Shown here: positions 59,701 to 64,000 of the stretch, piece after piece | Layout of the letters: each line of letters opens with the position of its first letter | Numbering within the stretch: position 1 is the first letter of the stretch | Assembly (NCBI RefSeq): GCF_016595465.1 | Contig: NZ_JAENIK010000008.1 | Span: forward strand, 186,001-250,000 | Origin: Luteolibacter yonseiensis | Lineage (GTDB): Bacteria; Verrucomicrobiota; Verrucomicrobiia; Verrucomicrobiales; Akkermansiaceae | Reading direction: 5' to 3' | DNA length: 64,000 nucleotides | Position numbers and translations under genes: made by a program | The notes under the pieces: model-generated | Told to the model about the DNA's origin: nothing | Database searches by the model: none | Seen by the model: only the letters and a program-made list of their open reading frames with translations

Positions 59701-60299
59701 ACACGCTTCTCGGCACCCGCGACATCTCCGCCAGCGCGAATCCCGCCATTTCCACCGGTGCGGGTGATGGTGGCGACTGGGATCCCGGGACGATCACGAT
59801 CGCACGCGGCCTCCACAACGGCGGCCACACCGACCGCTTCTTCGGCCACATCGACGACGTCCGGCTGACCAACGGCGCGCTCGCACCCGAAAACTTCCTC
59901 TACAGCCCGCTCGGCTCCATCCAAGCGTGGCGGCTCGGTCATTTCGGCACCACCGCCGCCACCGGCAGCGCGGCGGACAACGCCGATCCCGATGGTGACG
60001 GCTGGGACAACATCAGCGAATACATCTCCGGCACCCTGCCCAACAATCCCTCCAGCAAGCTCGGCATCGCCAGCCTTCTCGCCGAGGGCGATGACCGCAC
60101 CATCACCTTCCCGACCATCAACGGACGTTACTACACCGTGCAGGCCACCGACACACTTGTCGCTGCGAGTTGGGAAACCGTGCTCACTTCGGGCGTCCCT
60201 GCGGCGAACCTTCCCGGCACCGGCGGCGACCTCCAGGTGACCGACAGCGGCGGAGCCACCCACCCCAAGCGCTTCTACCGCATCCTCGTCACGAAATAG
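56751..60299 (+). CDS. Giant secreted protein with HExxH site, Ig-like, LamG-like and TSP3-like segments
   Basis: The protein has 1182 residues. The signal peptide (about 1-35) ends ALRA. Residues 36-200 contain HEAAH (His107, Glu108, His111) followed by TFGMGTG, a possible zinc-peptidase site. Then an Ig-like domain (about 215-290), a LamG/concanavalin-like domain (295-480), an Ig-fold (cadherin-like) segment with FAPQTVAPFASDPDSNPLTF (485-580), a beta-sandwich (600-785), a second LamG-like domain (790-1045), and a Ca-binding DPDGDGWDN near 1080 with a terminal beta domain. It is probably secreted or surface-bound. The third zinc ligand is not obvious, so activity is uncertain. Confidence 0.85.
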   Translation: MSKPTSFERPAASPGIRLASAIALLSAVTVPALRADITYNLNFDPASSPQTQQVANSVAVAAAFYNQYGSFNKHWSVNYNAGIPTAEANYSGYMGYGGIRNERVVFHEAAHTFGMGTGPNYGNLISGGVWKGRYGNQAQFDTYNDFGDGLHGDGHAVWPSGYNYDNEDGVIERHWHTRIMAGIRADMGILSFTREARNEGVVAGETAEFRVESPMAASWQWSKNGVPLTNGGDISGATSPRLRIANAEAADAGSYRCTVTGANETLNSRPRQLWVHAAAPLGQWNFNGNPGDALGLNHGTAIGSPAYVAGKTGQAVDLDGTDDYIDLPDPVGRAGDITVATWVNWDGGGNWQRVFDLGSNTYQYLFLSPKSGDNTLRLALKDSINGRDVEYQVNAPALTTGQWVHLAAVLNGNYMTLYVNGKPAGSAFDLDASPAHFPATNNYIGKSQSADPLFNGRVDDFRIYGKALSGSDVWSLWGQSANQAPVFSQPVITLPAVSALEPFAPQTVAPFASDPDSNPLTFSKLYGPAWLAVAANGTLTGQPGAGSGGENTFIIRVTDPSGASSDATVKIQIHAPLAAPVTSSTTAPVTDDDDAYHFASNIGEPDTINGTTNAADNDESTYLAEDRSSKGQTFTTGTSAQGYFLQSFTVQHVNWPTVTPNGSGYDIQPGDQWEFQIGTMSGTTKTPLLRYTAVYDGTALTGSGTGGTGRYLTFNVSGMAVRLEPATTYYFEIAPLSGDPYFEMNSKRTGTYAGGTAFRGNVAGTLGTSVTPLAGDYIFHVNLEAKNIIAPGTVAYWNFEEGSPNTYVPYARTTDNQYQGSLFDQSGNGNHLSVWTGNWQWYRPQVPSGTTPQTGIANSLSIQNAGAYPSITSTGTSLASWSPETWTIEAAIRPDDATNGYQTFIGRDSRGAFAGDPALAAIYFTVVPNGGLRFMFTDAAGNNWDITTAANTIQDAKWHAVAATSDGDTLSLYLKNISNGATAYTLLGTRDISASANPAISTGAGDGGDWDPGTITIARGLHNGGHTDRFFGHIDDVRLTNGALAPENFLYSPLGSIQAWRLGHFGTTAATGSAADNADPDGDGWDNISEYISGTLPNNPSSKLGIASLLAEGDDRTITFPTINGRYYTVQATDTLVAASWETVLTSGVPAANLPGTGGDLQVTDSGGATHPKRFYRILVTK

Positions 60300-60316
60300 C
60301 GGCGATCACGGAATTC

Positions 60317-61027
60317 TCAGGCAATGAGCAAGAGGCGGGCGGGCGAACCGGGGAGACTTTCCGGAGCACGATGAACACAGGGTGATGCGGAATTTCCCGG
60401 ATAATCCACGGCGATCCGCCAGAGATTCCCCACCCCGAAAGTGAACGGGCTTGCACCGGGAAGAGGATCATAGTGGAGATCGTAGCAATGGTCCGCGAGG
60501 TATTCGAGGAAACCGGCATCATCCGGCCCGCCGTAGTCCTTGAGCAGGATCGCGCGGACGGCGGGATCGTCCACGCGACGGCGGGCCTGGTCCTTTCCGA
60601 GACCTTCGCTGGAAGGACCGAGGTAGGTGCACAGCCACGTGTCCGCCTCATCGGTGGCGGTGTCCACGTGAAAGGAGTAAACATCGGTGCGCAGGAGGCC
60701 GGGGTCCTCGTCGCGCTCGTAACCGGTGATGCCATTGAGTTCGGAAAACAGTCCATGCCGGCGGAGAAGATCCAGGTCGGCAAGCATGGCATCCACCGCC
60801 ATCTGGCAGGCGGGAGACCAGGATGTTTCCTCAAGCAGCAGGTCCTCCACCGGAATGATACCGCCGGGAAGCGCCAGTTTTTCGATCACACCCGCATAGT
60901 CTCCGGCAAGCGTCCGCTCCCAGCAAAGGGCGTTCACCCCATCCGCGAACGGAGTGGTGAGAAGTTCCTCGAAACTGGCGACACGACGCACGTTCGGATG
61001 CTCGGCTGGCGGAGTGGAGGTGGACAT
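60317..61027 (-). CDS. DUF1826-like cytoplasmic protein
   Basis: The 236-residue protein has no signal or membrane segment. VNALCWERTLAGDYAGVIEKL near 30-50, VDTATDEADTWLCTYLGPSS in the middle, and the end CVHRAPESLPGSPARLLLIA recall DUF1826 proteins, in which an HR(S/A)P segment near the C-terminus is conserved. The match is from memory and partial. Its stop lies 17 nt from the convergent giant gene, and uvrA is upstream on the same strand (48 nt), so it may be transcribed with uvrA. Confidence 0.65.
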   Translation of the reverse strand: MSTSTPPAEHPNVRRVASFEELLTTPFADGVNALCWERTLAGDYAGVIEKLALPGGIIPVEDLLLEETSWSPACQMAVDAMLADLDLLRRHGLFSELNGITGYERDEDPGLLRTDVYSFHVDTATDEADTWLCTYLGPSSEGLGKDQARRRVDDPAVRAILLKDYGGPDDAGFLEYLADHCYDLHYDPLPGASPFTFGVGNLWRIAVDYPGNSASPCVHRAPESLPGSPARLLLIA

Positions 61028-61075
61028 GCCGGAACGTAGGAAAAGCGGAAGCGGGAATCAACCCGCCGGGCTGTC

Positions 61076-64000
61076 TCAAATCCGCAGGGCGGTTTTCAAG
61101 AACGGTGCCGTCCGCGAGGTCTTCGATTTCGCCACTTTCTCCGGCGTACCCTGGGCGATGATCTGGCCGCCGGCCTCGCCCGCTTCCGGGCCGAGGTCGA
61201 GGATCCAGTCGGCTTCGGCGGCGACGGCCATATGGTGCTCGATGACGACCACCGTGTGCCCTTCGTCCGCAAGGCGGTGGAGCACGTCAATGAGGCGTTG
61301 CACGTCTTCGAGGTGCAGGCCGACGGTCGGCTCCTCGATGAGGTAGAGGTTGCGCTGGGTGAGAGCCGCGTTGTTCAGCGTGGCTTTCGTGCCGCGACCC
61401 TTGGTGAGTTCGGAGACGAGCTTGATGCGCTGGGCCTCGCCACCGGACAAGGTGGGGCTGGCCTGACCCAGTTGGAGATAACCGAGACCGGTATCCGCCA
61501 TGAGCTTGAGCGGATGGGAGATCCGTGGCTGGGATTCGAAAAACGCCGCGGCATCGTCGATGGTCATCGCGAGGACCTCACCGATGTTTTTCTGCCTGAA
61601 GGTGACTTCCAGCGTGGCGGGGTTGTAGCGCTGGCCGTTGCAGGTTTCACAATGGACCCAGGTGCTGGGAAGGAAATCCATCTCAAGCTTAACCCGGCCG
61701 TTGCCCTTGCAGTCGGGGCAGCGTCCGCCCTCGGTATTGAACGAGAACCGCGAGGCGTCGAAGCCGCGCATGCGTGCTTCCGGAAGCTGGGCGAACAGGG
61801 CGCGGATGTGATCGAACACCTTCACATAGGTCGCCGGACAGGAACGCGAGGTCTTGCCGATCGGTGACTGATCGACCTCGAAGGTGGCCTTGACCAGCTT
61901 TTCCCCGCTGGTCTTGCCGAAAGGAAGTTCTGATTTTTTAACGCGGGTGGTCTTGGCCTCGTTCTTGAAAAGCGCCGCGATGCAGGAGTGCATGAGCGAC
62001 GATTTCCCGGATCCGGAGATACCCGTCAGCACGGTCAGGCGGCCCAGGGGAATGGCGACATCGACGTTTTTCAGATTGTTCGCATGGCAACCGGCGAGGG
62101 TGAGGAACGGGTGGTCCTTCCCCACGGCGCGGCGTGATCCACGGAGCGGGTGATGCATCACGGCGGAGAGCGCGCGGTAGGTCGGGGAAGAAGAAGCGGC
62201 AAGTACGGGGTGATCGGTGGCCGGTGAGGAAGAATTGCCAGTGGAGTGCTTTTTCCTACCTTTTCCACCGACCACTGGTGGCAGATCACCTGGCGCTTTG
62301 GGAATCTCGGGCGGCTTTCCTTGGTAGACGATTTCCCCGCCGAGCCGGCCCGCGCCGGGACCGAGGTCGATGAGGTGGTCCGCGGCGACGATGGTGTCTT
62401 CATCGTGCTCGACGATAATGAGGGAGTTCCCTTGGTCGCGGAGGGAGATGAGGGTCTTGAGCAGGGCGGCGTTGTCGCGCGGGTGGAGGCCGATGGTGGG
62501 CTCGTCCAGCACGTAGAGCACGCCACGGAGGTTGGATCCAAGCTGGGCGGCGAGGCGGATGCGCTGGGATTCTCCGCCGGACAGCGTGTTTCCCGAGCGA
62601 TCCAGTTGGAGGTAGCCGAGGCCCACTTCCTGCAGGAAGGTAAGCCGCTGGCGGATTTCCGGCAGGATGTCTCGGGCGATGAGAGTGTCGCGGGAATCGG
62701 TGAACGTCAGGTCCGTGAAATGGGTGGTGGCGGAGTTGATCGAGAGTTTTCCGAGGGCGGAGATGGGGGTGGAGAACCTGCCACCCCGGCCACCCGCCGG
62801 CGGTGATCCTTGCAGGCGGACGGCGGAGGCGGTGGGATTGAGACGCGAACCGTGGCAGGCGGGACACTCGGTGAGTTCGTTGGACTCCATGCGGTCGATG
62901 GCGCGGTCCGCATCCATCTCGGCCTCCAACACGGTGTCGAAACGCGAGGTGTCGAGATGCTGGCGGCGCTTCGGCACCCGGCCATGGCCACGGCACTCCG
63001 GGCACCAGCCGTGCGGAGAATTGAAGGAAAACAGGCGTGGATCGAGCTCTTCGAACGACTGGTTGCAGCTCGGACAGTTCGAGTGGGTGGAGAGAAGGTG
63101 GATTTTCCCATCCGCGGTGTGGAGTTTGATGATGCCTTTTCCGATGTCGAGCGCACGGGGGATGAGGGTGTGCAGGTCCAGATGATCGGTGACCGGTGAA
63201 GAGGACGACACATGGGAAGAAGCATTCTTTTTCCCCACCTTGCGACCAGCCACCGGTTGCCGGTCGTTCGAAACCTCCGCAACCACGACGTCGATATCGT
63301 GCTCCTTGAAGCGTTCGAGGCGGGTGAAGGTTGATGCCTCCTGGAATCCGCCATCCACCAGCAGGCTTGTGAATCCCTGTTTCACCGCCCATTCGGCGAT
63401 CTCGGTGTGGAAGCCTTTTTTACCGCGGATGATGGGAGCCAGCAATCTGACAGCACCGCTTTTCAAGTGGTCGCGGATGGTGTTTTCGATGGCCGCCAGC
63501 GACTGCTTCTCAACCGGGACATGGCAGTCCGGGCAATAGAGGGTGCCGAGCTTGGAGTAGAGGAGGCGGATGAAATTCCACAACTCGGTAACGGTGGCGA
63601 CGGTGGATTTTCCGCCGCCTTGGGAAATGCGCTGCTCGATGGCGACGGTGGGCGGAAGTCCCTGGAGCTGGTCGATCTCGGGTTTTTCCAACTGCTCGGC
63701 GAACTGCCGGGCGTAGGCAGACATGGAGTCGAGGAAGCGCCGCTGGCCCTCGGCGAAAAGGATGTCGAAGGCGAGGGTGGATTTTCCCGAACCGGAGAGG
63801 CCCGAAATCACGACGAGCTGGTCGCGCGGGATGTCGAGCGAGATGTTCTTGAGATTGTGGTGCCGCGCGCCACGCAGGGTGATGGAGTTGGAGGAAGCCG
63901 GGAGTTCCGGGTTGGGAAGCGGGAGTGAAGAGGAAGACCCGGTGGAACCCTCCGCTCCTTTCGTCACGCCGGCGAGGGCTTGTTTGAGGAACCCGGCGGT
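61076..64000 (-). CDS. uvrA: UvrA excinuclease subunit, probably second half of a tandem UvrA fusion; cut by window edge
   Basis: Residues counted from the codon at 63967 give a full UvrA of 963 residues. First ATPase: [36 protein letters not shown]. Second: [33 protein letters not shown]. The zinc module is CPDC ... CETC near 745-770. UvrA scans DNA for bulky lesions with UvrB. The frame stays open upstream to the window edge without a stop; the codons just before read [11 protein letters not shown], close to this protein's own C-terminal [11 protein letters not shown]. So a second UvrA module probably precedes it, as in the double-length chlamydial UvrA. Two insertions (about 235-261 and 560-585) are unusual. 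Confidence 0.92.
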   Translation of the reverse strand, partial: TAGFLKQALAGVTKGAEGSTGSSSSLPLPNPELPASSNSITLRGARHHNLKNISLDIPRDQLVVISGLSGSGKSTLAFDILFAEGQRRFLDSMSAYARQFAEQLEKPEIDQLQGLPPTVAIEQRISQGGGKSTVATVTELWNFIRLLYSKLGTLYCPDCHVPVEKQSLAAIENTIRDHLKSGAVRLLAPIIRGKKGFHTEIAEWAVKQGFTSLLVDGGFQEASTFTRLERFKEHDIDVVVAEVSNDRQPVAGRKVGKKNASSHVSSSSPVTDHLDLHTLIPRALDIGKGIIKLHTADGKIHLLSTHSNCPSCNQSFEELDPRLFSFNSPHGWCPECRGHGRVPKRRQHLDTSRFDTVLEAEMDADRAIDRMESNELTECPACHGSRLNPTASAVRLQGSPPAGGRGGRFSTPISALGKLSINSATTHFTDLTFTDSRDTLIARDILPEIRQRLTFLQEVGLGYLQLDRSGNTLSGGESQRIRLAAQLGSNLRGVLYVLDEPTIGLHPRDNAALLKTLISLRDQGNSLIIVEHDEDTIVAADHLIDLGPGAGRLGGEIVYQGKPPEIPKAPGDLPPVVGGKGRKKHSTGNSSSPATDHPVLAASSSPTYRALSAVMHHPLRGSRRAVGKDHPFLTLAGCHANNLKNVDVAIPLGRLTVLTGISGSGKSSLMHSCIAALFKNEAKTTRVKKSELPFGKTSGEKLVKATFEVDQSPIGKTSRSCPATYVKVFDHIRALFAQLPEARMRGFDASRFSFNTEGGRCPDCKGNGRVKLEMDFLPSTWVHCETCNGQRYNPATLEVTFRQKNIGEVLAMTIDDAAAFFESQPRISHPLKLMADTGLGYLQLGQASPTLSGGEAQRIKLVSELTKGRGTKATLNNAALTQRNLYLIEEPTVGLHLEDVQRLIDVLHRLADEGHTVVVIEHHMAVAAEADWILDLGPEAGEAGGQIIAQGTPEKVAKSKTSRTAPFLKTALRI
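62212..62287. repeat. Palindrome-ended insertion element B inside uvrA
   Basis: About 76 bases encoding residues 560-585 in the linker between the two ATPase modules. The ends are inverted: GATCGGTGGCCGGTG on one side and CACTGGTGGCAGATC on the other (10 of 15 pair). It is related to element A: both encode PVxGxK...KK...SSSPxTDH. Confidence 0.65.
63184..63265. repeat. Palindrome-ended insertion element A inside uvrA
   Basis: About 82 bases encoding residues 235-261. The ends GATCGGTGACCGGTG and CACCGGTTGCCGGTC are imperfect inverted repeats (12 of 15 pair). Inner part GGAAAAAG is shared with element B when both are read on the minus strand. It is in frame and has not broken the gene. Confidence 0.65.

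Noticed and set aside
63965-63967. GTG as the start of uvrA
   Set aside because: Codons upstream remain open to the edge and look like a UvrA C-terminus, so the true start is probably outside the window.

Overview
The window looks like a chromosomal segment of a Verrucomicrobiota bacterium, most likely class Verrucomicrobiae near Luteolibacter, Haloferula or Akkermansiaceae. The reasons are high GC, a PEP-CTERM protein ending in a poly-Arg tail, a DUF1800/DUF1501 pair, planctomycete/verrucomicrobial-type ECF sigma factor plus Ser/Thr kinase-TPR genes, an SHD1-domain peptidase, many large secreted LamG/Calx-beta/lectin-like proteins, and a heptamer repeat of a kind I recall from this phylum. 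This is inference from gene content; no 16S gene is present. No phage, transposase, IS element or CRISPR array was seen.

Layout. 0.2-5.4 kb (+): secreted protease, an RsmA-Nudix fusion coupled to a glutamine-cyclotransferase lipoprotein, then a Cys-less SCO-like protein, a CPHC SCO protein and a DUF420 protein (cytochrome oxidase maturation type). 5.5-9.9 kb: EF-hand protein, metF, a large anchored protein, scpA. 9.9-16.5 kb (-): DUF1800 / DUF1501 / GspG-like operon. 17-25.5 kb: infA, a TPR protein, two tandem paralogous membrane proteins, pdxA, an MFS transporter, and lexA behind a clear LexA-type operator. 25.5-30 kb: NlpC/P60 protein, thiH followed by a 15-unit heptamer repeat, and a GH76 mannanase with several dyads upstream. 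30-37 kb (-): an ABC exporter and a tight seven-gene redox/electrophile-stress operon starting with azoR. 37-41 kb (-): ECF sigma and kinase-TPR.

41-47 kb: asd, ispA, actP with its DUF485 partner, trpF and tatD. 47-50 kb: LysM lipoprotein, thioredoxin-fold protein, a BlaI-type repressor fused to a histone H1-like tail, strong terminators and tRNA-Val(GAC). 50-56 kb: SirB1-like protein, SMUG1-type glycosylase, ctaB, SHD1 metallopeptidase, DUF2891, and a WYL regulator with a VOC protein. 56-64 kb: a giant secreted metallopeptidase/LamG protein, a small unknown, and uvrA running off the edge.

Most notable observations: (1) the BlaI-histone H1 chimera with paired dyads upstream; (2) two related palindrome-ended sequences lying in frame inside uvrA; (3) evidence that uvrA is the second half of a tandem UvrA-UvrA fusion; (4) an ABC-ABC duplicated repeat array in the DUF1800 protein; (5) the RsmA-Nudix fusion.
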